Assembly (NCBI GenBank): GCA_002007465.1
Contig: LNAC01000857.1
Location: 508,235 to 572,234 of the forward strand
Source of the DNA: Ailurus styani
Lineage: Eukaryota > Chordata > Mammalia > Carnivora > Ailuridae
Length of the DNA: 64,000 bases
Reading direction: 5' to 3'
Positions 24,120-37,055 of the stretch are shown piece after piece (positions within the stretch are counted from its first letter, which is position 1; every line of letters begins with the position of its first letter). The position numbers were made by a program, and so were the translations under genes. A model generated the notes under the pieces. That model was not told the origin of the DNA and did not search any database. It saw only the letters and a list, made by a program, of their open reading frames with translations.

Positions 24120-24313
24120 GGGCGCCTGGGTGGCTCAGTGGGTTAAAGCCTCTGCTTTCGGCTCAGGTCATGATCTCAGGGTCCTGGGATCGAGGCCCGC
24201 ATTGGGCTCTCTGCTCAGCGGGGAGCCTGCTTCCCCCTCTCTCTCTGCCTGCCTCTGTGCCTTCTTGTGATCTCTCTCCCGCTGTGAAATAAATAAATAA
24301 AATCTTTTAAAAA
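24120..24313 (+). mobile_element. Young CAN-SINE, plus strand
   Basis: Flanked by AATCATACTGGAATTA on both sides, in the 3' UTR of element G. Complete and near-consensus. Confidence 0.95.
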
Positions 24314-24741
24314 ATCATACTGGAATTAATATTAAAAACTTAATAAAATACTCTTCTTTGGCTATCTTATTTAAAAGTAATGGGTATTCTGCTCTTTTTG
24401 GATTCAGCATTGTGAATATATTTGTTAGATCCATCTAGTCGAATGTGTCATTCGAAGCCACTGTATCTTTGTTATTATCCTATCTGGATGATCTATCCAT
24501 TGATATAAGTTTGGTGTCTTCATCTGTTTCCATCGGTGTCAAGGTTCCATACTTGCTGTACTACTATAGATTTTTTTTCTTTTATATGTGTTAATAGTTG
24601 CTTTATGTATTTGGGTGTTCCCATGTTGGGTACATAAAAATTTACAACTGTTTCTTCTTGTTTGACTATTGTGATTACCATTATGTAGTGTCTTTCTTTG
24701 TTTCTTGTTACAATAGTTGTTGTTTTTTTTTGTTTTTGTTT

Positions 24742-24937
24742 TTGTTTTTTTTTAATTTATTTATTTTGACAGAGCGAGAGAGATCACAAGTAGGCAGAGA
24801 GGCAGGCAGAGAGAGAGAGGAGGAAGCAGGCTCTCCGCTGAGCAGAGAGCCCGATATGGGCCTCGATCCCAGGACCCTGAGATCATGACCTGAGCCGAAG
24901 GCAGAGGCTTTAACCCACTGAGCCACCCAGGCGCCCA
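24742..24937 (-). mobile_element. Young CAN-SINE, minus strand
   Basis: Flanked by ACAATAGTTGTT on both sides, within the ORF2 endonuclease part of element J. Confidence 0.95.
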
Positions 24938-25599
24938 CAATAGTTGTTTTAAAGTCTATTTTTTCCAGAATTGCTACCCCAGCTTTCCTTTCACTTCCAT
25001 TTGCATGATAAATACTTTTTTTAAAATCATTTTGATTTCAGTCTCCATGTGTCCTTAGGTCTAAAGTGAATTGGTTGAAGTCAGGGTGTAGATGCATCTT
25101 GTTTTTTTATCCATTCAATCACCTTATGTCTTTAATTGAAGCATTTTGTCCATATACATTCAGAGTAATTATTGATAGGGATGCATTTACTGCCATTTTG
25201 TTTCTTGTTTTATGGCTTTTTTTGTTGTTCTCTGTTCTTTCCTTCTCTTTTCATGTGGTTGTATGGTTTTTGTAGTGAATGCTTGACTTCCATTCCTTTT
25301 ATTTTTTGATAAGTTTTTTATTTGTGGTTGCCATTAAGTTTATATATAACATTCATGCATATAGTAATCTATATTAAATTGATGGCCACTTAAGTTTGAA
25401 CTATTCTAAATGTACTAAACTTTTAACACTGTCCCCTACATTTTATGTATGTTTTCATTTTAACATCTTTACATTGTGAATGCCTTGACTGATTTTTATA
25501 CATATACTTAATTTTATCAATGTTGTGCTTTTTTTTTTTTTTTTTACTTTCTACTTATCGAGTTTCCTTTCCACTCAGTCCTCTTTAATACTTTCATAA

Positions 25600-26356
25600 G
25601 GCTGGTTTAGTGGTGATTAATTCCTTTTATTTTGTCTAGGAAATTTTTTTTCTTTATCTCTCCCTCTGTTCTGAATGATAACCTTGCTGGATAGAGTATT
25701 CTGGTTGCTGTTTTTGTTTGTTTTTGTTTTTTCTTTCAGCACTTTTACTATATCACACCACTTTCTTCTGGCCTGTGAAGTTTCTGCTGAAAGATCCACT
25801 GGTACCCCTACTGGGTTTCCCTTGTACTTAATTGTTTTGCTCCTTTTAAAATTCTCTTCATCACTACTTTTTGCCATTTTAAATATGATCTATCTTGGCA
25901 TGGGCATCCTTGGGCAATTTTGTTGGGGGAGGGGGTCTCAGTTCTTCCTGGATCTGGATGTCAGTTTTCTTCAAATAAATTTTATGCCCCCTTTTCTATC
26001 TCTTTTTCTGGGATGCTATAATGTAAATTTTAGCCTTTATTATGTCACTAAATCCCCTGCTTGATTGCTTTCCAATACTCTATCCTCCAAGTCACTGACC
26101 TGTTCCTCTGCTTCCTCTTGTCTACTATTTATTCCTTCTAGTGTATTTTAAATTTAAGTTATTGAGTTCTTAATTTCTGGTGGTTCTTTTTTATGTTTTC
26201 TATCTCTTTGTTGAGGGTCTCACTGAGGTCTTCTATTCCTTTCTCAAGTCCAGTGAATATCTTTGTGACCATTACTTTAAATTCTCTGTCAGGCATATTA
26301 CTTATTTCAGGGTTTTTTAAAGCTCTCCTGCTTTGATTTTTGTCTTGTTCTGCCAT
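25600..26356 (-). pseudogene. L1 ORF1 pseudogene, element J
   Basis: The N-terminal frame begins MAEQDKNQ at 26356. It includes the coiled-coil start (EKGIEDLSETLNKEIENIKK) and runs to 26159. The conserved C-terminal half is readable at 25617-25877 (VDLSAETSQARRKW). Frameshifts lie between. The N-terminal sequence differs from element A, as expected of an older subfamily. Confidence 0.85.
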
Positions 26357-26359
26357 TTA

Positions 26360-27832
26360 GAACATATTCCTTTATCTCCTCATTTTGTCTCTCTTCATCT
26401 GTTTCTATATGGCAGAATTTCAGCTATGTCTCCTGCTCTTGATAGTAATGGCCTTATGAACAAGAGGTCCTATAGTGCTCTGCCGTACAATGTCCCCTGT
26501 TCATGAGAACCTGGCACTTCAGGGGTGTCTCCTTTGTGCATTGTGTGTGCCCTACTGTTGTGGCTAAGCCTCATTTGCCTTCAGTCCAACCATCTGCAAT
26601 GGCTCTCTTGGCCTGTCACGGGCAGGCTTTTTGGCTTTTTTTTTTTTCCTATGTTGTTAGTGGACCAGTCTAAGGCAGCTTTGGTCTTATTAGGTTAGAC
26701 GTGGTGTTTGCCAGAGCTGTAGTGGCACCCAACTGCAGATGCTCTCCTTGTGTTGTCTTTTGAGAAGCTTTCATTTCTGGGTAAGACCTGCAGTCAGAAC
26801 ATATTTTTGCCCTATCCCAACTGTTGAGGATGCAGTAAAACTGTTGTGTGGGGGTTTTCTTACTCTTTTCTTACTCTTCAGGAGTCACTTTGTGGTGGTT
26901 CTTGCCCTGTTGGGGTTCCTTGCACATTGCCATTCTTGTGATGCCACTTTGGTGGACTACTGTCAACAGCATGTTGAACAGATTGGGTCTTCAAGAAAAT
27001 ATTGGGCAGAGTACATGGTGCCATCAAGGTCCATGCAGGTCCACTAGAGGTGGGAACTTGCAGCCACCCTGGAAAATACTTTCTGGGGACAGGCTGGAGG
27101 GGACAGATTTGCAAAAGAGCATGGCGGTACGGTACTCTCTTAGCAAGTTAGGTGGGGAGTGCCTGCTCTGTCCTGGTTCACATGGGTGTCTGTGTATCCA
27201 GGCTGGGGGGTGAGGAAGGGAAATGGTGCCCACTAGCTCTTTCATTCTTAGGAGTCTCCAGAAGATTTCTTCCCTTCCAGCACACAGTCTGAGATTAGTA
27301 AACAAATCTCATATACCCCAGGTATTTCTCAAACTGCTGCTTCCATGCTATATCTCAGCAAAATTGTTGTGTTGTCCAATTAAGGACAGGAATTCAATTT
27401 CTTATTGCCTCCTGGCTCTACAAGAGCCAGGTTAGCTGATTTTTAAAGTTCCAGGTGTTCCAACCCACTGATAGTAAGAACTTCTGAAGTTATGTCACTC
27501 TGGTTTTCGATGCCAAATGTTATGGGGATTCATCTTCCTAGAGAGGGTTCTTCATTCCTTGTGTGGGGTCTGCTCCTTACCCTCTCCATGCTTGAAACCT
27601 CCCTCCTTCCTTCAGAGAGTACCGTGGGCTAGTTTGTCTCCCAAATACATCTCCACCCTTACTTCCTTTTTCGATGTGACCTCTTCATTACATTGAGCTG
27701 TGGAGAGTCTGTTTTTCCAGTGTTTGCTTCATTTTCTGCATTATTTATACTGATGTGGATGTTTTCTAGGTGTATCCGTGGGATGGGGTAAGTCTAGGAT
27801 CCTCCTATTCCACCATCTTCTCTGGAAGTTCT
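26360..27832 (-). promoter_or_regulatory. L1 5' UTR, element J
   Basis: About 1.47 kb, GC-richer than its flanks. AAGATGG lies 14-19 bp inside the 5' end (plus-strand CATCTT at 27814-27819). Overlapping frames on both strands (such as 26848-27213) show no conserved domain and are taken as chance. Confidence 0.7.
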
Positions 27833-28894
27833 AACTTTCATAAATGATTTCAACTGAGATACTCTATTTTTTTTAATACAGAGCATTTTAGAAGTAAAGT
27901 GGAATATAACAAAAAGCAAGCACATCAACCATTTTGACCAGGAAAACAGTTAACATGTAGAAGAATAAGAAATACCATAGCATAGATAGGTATAATAGAA
28001 ATATTGACGTTAAGGTGAGGAGAATGTAATGGAAACATAATTCTTTTTCAGATTTTACCCTTTATATCCCCTACACACTTCCCCAGTATATTCACACTAT
28101 AAAAAAATAAGTAAGATGGTCATCTTTAGAGGAAAAAGTCATATTTTGACATTTTTAGCAATATTTTCTATTTAGAATTATTATAAAACATTTACTAAAA
28201 ACATACAATTTACTAGATAGTAGTCATAGAACTAACAGAGCAATGAGACACAAAATTTATTGGAATCTTAATGGATTTATAGGTATTCAAAGTTACACAG
28301 CAAGGACTGGATGTCACAAAAGATAGCATTGATTGGTTGCTGCAGGACCATCTCACAGTGGGTATTTGCCTTGGCGAGTTCACCAGAATCCAGGCCATGG
28401 CCTTCAATCTTAGATGTCTATGCCTGATCTTGGTTATGTCCCAGAATTCATCCAAATTCAGGAGGTGAAATTATGCTGATTATATCATAAGACTGAAAGA
28501 TATAAACACAGAAGGAGAATTTATTAATTTATGTTGAGAAATGCAACTATCATACAGGCGATATATGACTGTTGAGAAGATAATACACTTTCCCTTTGAG
28601 GTGGGTTACAAGAAAAACAGAATTACTAGAGCATTCCTCAGAAACATAAAATGTAAGTCATAGGATGCTGATAACTTGCATCTTGCTTTATATCTGATGA
28701 GTCTGACTGCACAGTGAAGATTCATCTGTCACATAGACCACATCTTTCCATCACCCTAGGAGGTTTTCCTTAAGAAAAATGTTGGAATGTATTTCTCTAT
28801 GTTTCTCATTTTTCTAGCCTTCCTTAACTGATCAGTTGGTCCCATGTTGACCCTCTTAGCCTTCAGCACATTCTGATGTTCCTTAGAAAATCTG
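27833..28894. other. Non-L1 island, mostly unassigned
   Basis: No L1 or SINE is recognised. The only structured item is a possible minus-strand terminal exon at 28235-28492. Confidence 0.5.
28235..28492 (-). other. Candidate terminal exon (weak)
   Basis: On the minus strand a pyrimidine-rich TGTGTTTATATCTTTCAG ends at 28493, a good 3' splice site. About 230 bp later AATAAA occurs (plus-strand TTTATT, 28256-28261). The exon has no long frame in the phase read directly from the acceptor (14 codons, then stop). It could be the last exon of a noncoding RNA or the 3' end of a gene outside the window, or it may be chance. Confidence 0.25.
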
Positions 28895-29083
28895 TATTTA
28901 TTTTTTTAAGATTTTAAACATTTATTTGTCAGAGAGAGAAAGAACACAGGCAGAAGGAGTGGCAGAGGGAGAAGCAGGCTACCCGCTGAACAAGGAACCC
29001 AATATGGGACACAATCCCAGGACCTTGGGATCATGACCTGAGCTGAAGGCAGACACTTAACTGACTGAGTCACCCAGGTGTCC
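28895..29083 (-). mobile_element. Older CAN-SINE, minus strand
   Basis: Flanked by TATTTATTT on both sides. Diverged body with a CACCCAGGTGTCCC head complement. Confidence 0.92.
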
Positions 29084-29342
29084 CATATTTATTTACACAA
29101 GTGATACATGAATATAATGGCACTGTATATAATCCAAACACCATAAATGAAAATCTTCCCAAAAAACTTCTGCTTTTCTTTAGTCTTTCTATCTCCAGAA
29201 GACAACACAAGAATAAGATCTTCCTAGACTTTTCTTTATGCATTTAAATGTACACAGGAATAGTATTTACAATAATATAAAGTTTTAGATAAAAGGTTTT
29301 GACTATAAGTAAATCATACTATACATACTATTCTGCTAATTC
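29084..29342. other. Unassigned AT-rich sequence
   Basis: No feature recognised between two minus-strand SINEs. Confidence 0.4.
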
Positions 29343-29541
29343 TTTTTTTTAAAAAGATTTTATTTATTTATTTGACAGCTAGAGAGAGATCACAAGTAGG
29401 CAGAGAGGCAGGCAGAGAGAGAGGAGGAAGAAGGCTCCCTGCCGAGCAGGGAGCCCGATGCGGGCCTCGATCCCAGGACCCTGAGATCATGACCTGAGCC
29501 GAAGGCAGAGGCTTTAACCCACTGAGCCACCCAGGCACCCT
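29343..29541 (-). mobile_element. Young CAN-SINE, minus strand
   Basis: Flanked by TCTGCTAATTCTTTT on both sides. Complete and near-consensus. Confidence 0.95.
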
Positions 29542-29800
29542 CTGCTAATTCTTTTGATCCACTTAATGTCACAATGATTTTCTATATCAAGAAATAACTC
29601 CCAATATTTCAACTGCCTCATGATATTATATTGCATAACAGAATAATTTATTTAGTCATTCCTTTCTTAAAAAGCACTTAGTATACATATGACTTTTCCT
29701 TATTACAAACATTGATGTGTATTTATTCATACGTAGGAGAATTTTCATAGGTTCCATAAATAAAATATGTATTATAAAAACATACACATTAAAGTTTTGA
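29542..29800. other. Unassigned AT-rich sequence
   Basis: No feature recognised. It ends at the 5' end of element K. Confidence 0.4.
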
Positions 29801-31839
29801 GGAGAGAGGGGTAAGATGGCAGAGAAGTGAGAGTCCTTGTTTCAGCAAGTCCCATGAAGTGAGCTAAATATTGACCAGAACACTCTGAACACCTATGAAA
29901 TCAGCCTTATAAGTAAGATTATACACATCTGGATCTCTACTGGGGCAGAGGATCATCGCCAGTGAGGTAAAGTGAGGTGGGAGCGCTCGGACTGATATCG
30001 GAGAATAAACAGAAGGGGGAGAGAGTCACCAGAAGTGACATACTGAAAAGTAATACCCCAAGATGAAAGGGCCCTGTTCTTGGGGACGAGCATTAACTTG
30101 GAGTCTGGTTAAAAGTACTCAAAAAGAGCAAAAGGTTTTGAGGGTCAACGGGTGGAATCCAGTGGCCATGGGCACAGGCCTAAGCCCATGGTCCCAAGAT
30201 GGTCACAGCAAGTGACCACCTGTGCCTGAGAGAGCCCAGCAGGGGCCCAGTCCATGGTACCTGGGACCATGGCATTCCGCCGCCTGGACTGAGTGCACTC
30301 CCACCCGCGCTTGAGAGAACTTGTTGTGGGTGCCAGCCAGCGGTCTCTGAATCCACAGCCATCAGCGACCTCCACCGCTGCCGGGTTGTGGGCATGGACC
30401 CCAGACAGCAACCCCGACAGCCACCAGCACCTGGGAAGCAAGGTCACTTGAGGACTTGGTGGCACAGAGGTGCAGAAACAAGCAGGGGCCTCAGGCGACC
30501 ACTGAGAGGGTGGCTGGGTGTGCGCACCGCCTGTGGGTGGTTGCAGTGTTCAGTGGGGTTTGCAGAAGGGGAGTCTGTGTGTTCTGGACCATCCAGGGGA
30601 GAGCACACTGAGGCTTCTCTCTGAGGCAAAGGACAGGGGCAGAGTTTTTTTAATTCTCCACTAGCCCTCTGAAAAACCTCAAAAAGTCGCCCAAGACCAA
30701 AAACCTCTGGAGAACAAAAACCTGAAAAATTGGTTTTCTCGGAGCCCAGCCCCTTGATAGGGGGCAGGGCGACTCAGTCCAAACAAGACTGACTGAAAAA
30801 ACAACGCAGCAGACCCCTCCCCCAGAAGACAAACCAAAACACCAAGAGGACAATAACACCAGGGTCCCCATAAAACTGTAAAACCCCAACATCAGGGGAA
30901 AACAATATATTAAGCTCCCAGTATTGCCCCACAACCTATATATTTCATAGATACAACTTTTTAAATACATTCTCATGTCTCCTCTTCTTCTATTTTTTAA
31001 CCTACTTACCATTACAACTGCATATTTAATACAACATATTTCATACTAACTTTTTAAAAAAGATTTTATTTATTTGACAGAGAGAGAGATCACAAGTAGG
31101 CAGAGAGACAGGCAGAGATAGGGAGAAACAGGCTCTCCGCTGAGCAGAGAGCCCAATGTGGGGCTCGATGCCAGGACCCTGAGATCATGACCTGAGTCAA
31201 AGGCAGTGGCTTAACCTCCTGAGCCACCCAGGCGCCCCTCATACTAACTTTTTAACGTGAACTTTTTTCATACATGTACCTGGATTTCTTTTTTGTTTTA
31301 TTTTTCATATATATATATAGATATAAGCTTCAAGGTAATCGTTTTCCCGATTCAATACTACCCCTATATATAAGCTAGTTTTAATTTCCCTGCATCTCTG
31401 GAAAGTTGAGTCTTTTAACAAAGATAACAAAATACACCCAGGGAGTACTGAAATAACCTTCCTTGCCCACATCAAGGGTTTATAACCACCTTCCCATCTT
31501 ATTTTTCTGTCAGTGGTTCTGTATATTTGTTTTTGGTTTTGTACCACATAAATCTTATTCTGATGGTTCATTTTGGCTGGGTTTTTCTTCTATTTCTTTC
31601 TTGTCTCTTATATTTGTCAGTCTTTTTGAGTGATAATTTTTGGTTTATGTACCTTATAAATCTAACTATTGGGACTCATTTTGGCTTCTTTTTTTTTTCC
31701 CTCTCTTTTTCATGTTCTTTTATTTTCTCTTTCATTTTGGTTGTAACTTCTGATTGCTCCGAAACTTTCCAAGGGGCACCTTGACTGAGTCGTGATTAAT
31801 ATATTCAGCTATTCATCCCCTCAACCACCTCCCACCAAA
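29801..31839 (+). promoter_or_regulatory. L1 5' UTR, element K
   Basis: It opens GAGGAGAGAGGGGTAAGATGGC, placing the AAGATGGC (YY1-like) site at 29813-29820. A GC-rich block lies at about 30130-30620, followed by an AT-rich distal part. Length without the SINE is about 1.86 kb. Long frames in the GC-rich block (such as 30199-30624) have no recognisable domains. Confidence 0.75.
31057..31238 (-). mobile_element. CAN-SINE, minus strand
   Basis: Flanked by TCATACTAACTTTTTA (31041-31056 and 31239-31254), in the 5' UTR of element K and opposite to it. Confidence 0.95.
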
Positions 31840-32750
31840 ATGACTACGAAGAGGAACACCCAGCAGAGGAAAAGTTCAGAAACTGTGACCTCTGTCGCAG
31901 AACTATTGGATATGGACATAAACAATATATTAGAAATGGAATTCAGGGTAAAAATTGTCCAGGCAATGACTAGATTGGAGAAGACCATTAGTGGCAACAT
32001 AGAATCTCTAAGAGCAGATGTGAGAGCTGATCTGGCAGAAGTCAAAAATACTATCAAGGAGATTCAATCTAATATAAATCCTCAAACAGCTAGGATAACT
32101 GAGGCAGAAGATTGAATTAGTGATCTGGAAGACAGACTTACAGAAAAGAAGGATCAGGAGGAGGCATGGAATAAACAACTTAAAAGCCAGGAAAACAGAA
32201 ATAGGGAAATAAATGACATCAAGAAATGTTCCAAGTCAGGATTATTGAGATCCCTGAGGGAGTGGAGAAAGAGAGAAGACTAGAAGATATAGTTGACTAA
32301 ATACTGGATGAAAATTTCCCTAATCTTGGGAATGGAACAAGTGTTCATGTCCTAGAGGCAGAGAGGACATCCCCCAAGAACATAGAGTCTAGAAACACCC
32401 CAAGACACTTAATTGTGAGATTCACGAATCATAAACTCGGACAAGCGATCTTAAGGGCAGCTAGAGGGAAGAGATTCCTTATATATAGAGGAAGGACCTG
32501 GCCACAGAAACATGGCAAGCCAGAAAGGGCTGGCAAGACATATTCAGGGCACTAAATGAAAAAAAACATGCCACCAAGAATACTTAATGCAGCAAGGCTG
32601 ACATTCAGAAAGGATGGAGAGATAAAGAGCTTCCAAGATCGTCAAGGTCTAAAATATTATGTGACCAACAAGCCGGCACTACAAGAAATATTAAGGGGGC
32701 GTCTATAAGAGAATAAAGAACCCAAGAGTGACATAGAACAGAAAGTTACA
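31840..32750 (+). pseudogene. L1 ORF1 pseudogene, element K
   Basis: Starts at ATG 31840 (MTTKRNTQQRK). The basic N-terminus and coiled-coil heptads (31900-32110) are open until an in-frame TGA at 32113. Beyond it the coiled coil and RNA-binding region continue in shifting frames. A TWPQKHGKPERAGKTYSG-like stretch near 32500 marks the equivalent of the family's ETWQARKGW block, now damaged. The product would be truncated to about 91 residues. Confidence 0.85.
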
Positions 32751-32786
32751 GAGACAATGTATAGAAACAAGGATCTCACAGGCAAC

Positions 32787-35700
32787 ATGATGTCAATAAA
32801 AACTTACCTCTCAGTAATCACTGTCAACGTGAATGGCTTAACTGCTACCATTAAAAGGCACAGGGTTGCAGACTGGATAAAACGACAGGACCCATCCATA
32901 TGGTGTCTACAAGAGACACATTTTGAACCTAAAGATACATCCGGACTGAAAGTGAAGGGATGGAGAACCATCTTTCACGCCAATGGGGCCTCAAAAGAAA
33001 GCTGAGGTAGCGATTCTCATATCAGATAAATTAGATTTTAATCTAAAGACTATAGTCAGAGATACAGAAGGTCACTACATCATTCATAAAGGGTCTATCC
33101 ACCAAGAATATCTAACAGTTGAAATATTTATGCCCCCAACATGGAAGCAGCCAACTACATAAGCCAACTGTTAAACAAAATAAAGAGTCATATTGATATA
33201 AATACATTAATTGTAGATCTTAACATGCCACTCTCAACAATAGACAGATCATCTAAACAGAAAGTCAACAAAGAAACAAGAGCTTTGAATGACACAGTGG
33301 ATCAGATGGACCTCATAGATATATACAGAACATGCCACCCTAAAACAACAGAATCCTTTCTGTTGTTCTCAAGCGTACATGCAATTTTCTCCAGAATACA
33401 CCACATACTCGGTCACAAATCAGGGCTCAACCAATACCAAAAGATTGAGATTATCCCTGTATATTCTCAGACCACAATACTTTGAAACTGGAACTCAACC
33501 ACAAGAAAAAGTTTGGAAGGAATTAAAACACACGGAAGCTAAAGAACATCCTCCTAAAAAATGTTTAGATTAACTAGGAAATCAAAGAAGAATTTAAACA
33601 ATTCATGGAAACCAGTGAGAATGAAGACACATCAATCCAAAACCTATGGGATACGGCAAAGGCAGTCCTGAGGGAGATATACATAGCCATCCATGCCTCA
33701 CTCAAAAAAATTGAAAGATCCCGAAAACACCAACTCTCCTGACACTTTAAGGAACTAGAACATCAACAAATAATTAGGGCAAAATCACGCACAAGAAGGT
33801 AAACAATATTAGAACAGAGATCAATGAGTTAGAAACTAGAGATACAATAGAATACACCAATGAAACAAGAAGCTGATTCTTTGAAATAATTAATAAGATT
33901 GATAAACCACCGGCCAAACTAATCCCAAAGAAAAGAGAGAACTCAAATCAATAAAATTATGAATGAAAGGGGAGAGATCATGACTAACACCAAGGAAATA
34001 GAAACAATCATCACAAACTATTCTCAAAAGCTATATGCCAATAAGTTAAGCAACCTAGAAGAAATGGATACATTCCTGGAAACCTATAAACTTTCAAGAC
34101 TGAAACAGGAAGAAATTGACAACCTGAATAGAAAAATATCTAGTAACGAGATTGAAGCAGTTATCAAAAACCTCCCAAAAAAACAAGAGTCCAGGACCTG
34201 ACGGATTCTCTGGGGAATTCTACAAAACATTCAAAGAAGAAATAATACTATTCTCCTGAAACTGTTTCAAAAAATTGGAAAGAGAAGGAAATTTTCCAGA
34301 CACTTTATATGAAGCCAGTATTACCGTGATCCGCAAACGAGGCAAAGACCCCATCAAAAAGGAGAATTTCAGACTAATATCCCTGATGAATATGAATGCC
34401 AAGATTCTCAACAAGATCCTAGCTAATACAATCCAACAGTACATTAAAAAGATTATCCACCTTGAACAGGTGGGATTTATCCCTGGGATGCAAAGGTGGT
34501 TGAACATTTGCAAATCAATTGATGTGATAGAACAAATCAGTAAGAGAAGAGAGAAGAACCACATAGTTCTCTCAACTGATGCAAAGAAAGCATTTGACAA
34601 AATACAGCAACCGTTCCCGATTAAAATTCTTCAAATTATAGGGAAAGAGGGAACATTCCTCAAATTCATAAAATCTCTCTATGAAAATCCCATAGAGAAT
34701 ATCATTCTCAATGGGGAAAAACTGACAACCATCCCACTGAGATCAGATACACGACAAGGATGCCCACTGTAACCAGTTGTTCAACTTAGTACTAGAAGTC
34801 CTAGAAACAGCAAACGGACAACAAAAAGAAATAAAAGGTATTCAAATTGGCAAAGAAGAAGTCAAACTCTCTCTCTTTGCAGGTGACATCATACATAATA
34901 AAGAAAGCCCAATAGACTCCACCCCCAAACTTCTAGAGCTCATACAGCAATTCAGTAATGTGGCAAGATACAAAATCAATTCACAGAAATCAGTTGCTTT
35001 CTTATACATCAGCAATGAGAATATAGAAAGGGAAATTAGAGAATCGATTCCATTTACTATAGCATCAAGAACCATAAGGTACCTTGGAATAAATCTAACC
35101 AAAGAGGTAAAGGATCTGTATTTGAGAAACTACAGAACACTCATGAAAGAAATTGAAGAAGATACAAAAAGTTGGAAAATCATTCCATGCTCATGTATCA
35201 GAAGAATAAACATTGCTAAAATGTCTATACTGCCCAGAGCAATCTATACTTTCAATGCTATCCTGATCAAAATTCCACTGGAATTTTCCAAAGTGATGTA
35301 ACAAACAATCCTAAAATTTATATTGAACCACAAAAGACTACAAATCACTAAGGAAGTGTTGAAAAAGAAAAACAAAGCTGGGGGCATCACGTTGCCTGAT
35401 CTCAAGCTTTACTACAAAGCTGTGATCAGCAAGACAGCATGGTACTGGCACAAAAAACAGACACATAGACCAATGGAACAGAATGGAGAGTCCAGATATG
35501 GGCTCTCAACTCTATGGTAAAGTAATCTTTGACAAAGCAGGAAAAAATATCCAGTGGAAAAAAGACAGTCTCTTCAATAAATGGTGCTGGGAATATTGGA
35601 CAGCTATATATGGAAGAATGAAACTCAACCATCCTCTCACGCCATACACAAAGATAAATTTGAAATGGATGAACGATCTCAAAGTGAAGCAGGAATCTAT

Positions 35701-36805
35701 CAAAATCGTATAGGAGAACATAGGCAGTAACCTCTGTGACTTCGATTACAACAACTTCTTTCAAGACACGTCTCCAAAGGCAAAGGAAACAAAAGCGAAA
35801 ATGAACTTTTGGGACTTCATTAAGATAAAAAGCTTCTGCACAGCAAAGGAAACAGGCAACAAAACGAAGAGGCAACACACAGAATGGGAGAAGATATTCA
35901 CAAATGACACTACAGACAAAGGGCTGATATCCAAGGTGTATAAAGAATTTCTCCAACTCAAAGCTCAAAAAACAGATAATCATGTCAAAAAATGGGCAGA
36001 AGACATGAACAGACACTTCTCCAAAGAAGACATACAAATGGCCAACAGACACATGAAAAAATGTTCATTATCACTAGCCATCGGGGAAACTCAAATCAAA
36101 ACCACATTGAGGGCGCCTGGGTGGCTCAGTGGGTTAAAGCCACTACCTTCGGCTCAGGTCATGATCCCAGGGTCCTGGGATGGAGGCCCACATCGGGCTC
36201 TCTGCTCAGCGGGGAGCCTGCTTCCTCCTCTCTCCTCTCTTTCTGCCTACTTGTAATCTCTCTCTCTGTGTCAAATGAATAAATAAAATCTTAAAAAAAA
36301 ACATATTGAGATACCACCTTACACCAGTTAGAATGGCCAAAATCAACAAAACAGGAAACAACAAGTGTTGGAGAGGATGTGGAGAAAGGGGAACCCTCTT
36401 TAACTTTTGATGGGAATACAAGTTGGTCCAGCCACTTTGGAAAACAATGTGAAGATTCCTCACAAAATTAAAAATAGAGCTACCCAATGACCCTGCAATT
36501 TCACAACTGGGTATTTACCCCAAAGATTCAGATATAGTGAAAAGAAGGGCCATATGTACCCCAATGTTCATAGCAGCAATGTCCACAATCGTCAAACTGT
36601 GTAAAGATCTGAGACGCCCTTCAACAGAGGAATGTATAAAGATGTGGTCCATATATATACAGTGGAATATTACTCAGTCATGAGAAAGGATGAATACCCA
36701 ACTTTTGTATCAACATGAACGGGTCTGGAGGAGATTATGCTGAGTGAAACCTGTGAAGCAGAGAAAGTCAATTATCATATGGTTTCACTTACTTATGGAG
36801 CATAA
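32787..36805 (+). pseudogene. L1 ORF2 pseudogene, element K
   Basis: It opens MMSIKTYLSVITVNVNGL, keeping the endonuclease Asn, and CLQETHF keeps the catalytic Glu. The GDFN motif has become VDLN (near 33210), and the SDH motif reads SQTT near 33470, so the nuclease is dead. RT pieces are at 34275-34772 (DAKKAFDKI) and 34777-35301. The catalytic FADD reads FAGD near 34880, losing the first Asp. The C-terminal part runs 35323-36256 and, past a SINE, to the family's SLTYGA-stop at 36805. Confidence 0.9.
36111..36303 (+). mobile_element. Young CAN-SINE, plus strand
   Basis: Inserted in the 3' end of ORF2 of element K. Imperfect duplication AACCACATTGAG/AAACATATTGAG. Its body has CTCTCCTCTCTTTCTGCC, a slightly shortened CT region. 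Confidence 0.94.
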
Positions 36806-37055
36806 GGAATAAAATTGAGGACATTAGGAGAAGGAAAGGAAAAGTGAATTGGGGTAAATCAGAGAAGGAGACGAACCATGAGAGACTGTGGAGTCTGGGA
36901 ATCAAACTGGGGGTTTTGTAGGGCAGAAGGGTAGGGGGATGGGTATGCCTGGTGGTGTATATTAAGGAAGGCAAGTAGTGCATGGAGCACTGGGTGTCGT
37001 GCATAAACAATGAATCTTGGAACAGTGAAAAAATAATAAATTTAAATTAAGATGT

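Larger units (their letters stand above)
19570..24340 (+). mobile_element. Older LINE-1, plus strand (element G), interrupted
   Basis: It starts near the ORF1/ORF2 border, enters ORF2 (endonuclease at 20040-20775), is broken by two L1 3' pieces (20778-22143), and resumes in ORF2 at 22145. RT follows to about 23870, then the 3' UTR to about 24340. The ORF2 sequence reads on across the interruption, which supports a single element. Confidence 0.85.
24340..27832 (-). mobile_element. Older LINE-1 head, minus strand (element J), 3' part missing
   Basis: The 5' end is near 27832, where the minus strand reads CCAGAGAAGATGGTGGAATAG. The 5' UTR runs to about 26360, ORF1 to about 25600, and the start of ORF2 (endonuclease) to about 24340. 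There the element stops against the 3' end of element G. L1s are normally truncated at the 5' end, so a missing 3' part means a later rearrangement. Confidence 0.85.
29801..37055 (+). mobile_element. Near full-length LINE-1, plus strand (element K)
   Basis: The most complete L1 in the window. It has a 5' UTR (29801-31839), ORF1 (31840 to about 32750), ORF2 (32787-36805) and a 3' UTR ending in an A-rich tail near 37050. SINEs interrupt it at 31057-31238 and 36111-36303. Both ORFs carry stops, and catalytic motifs are altered, so it is inactive. Its 5' UTR type differs from elements A, Q and R. Confidence 0.95.

Noticed and set aside
26848..27213. 121-codon plus-strand frame
   Set aside because: It is antisense within the 5' UTR of element J; overlapping frames on both strands and lack of domains argue against a gene.
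30199..30624. 141-codon plus-strand frame in a GC-rich block
   Set aside because: It lies in the 5' UTR of element K, overlaps equally long frames on the other strand, and has no domain.
35426..36052. 208-codon minus-strand frame
   Set aside because: It is the antisense of the ORF2 C-terminal region of element K, where the sense frame has the real L1 protein match.
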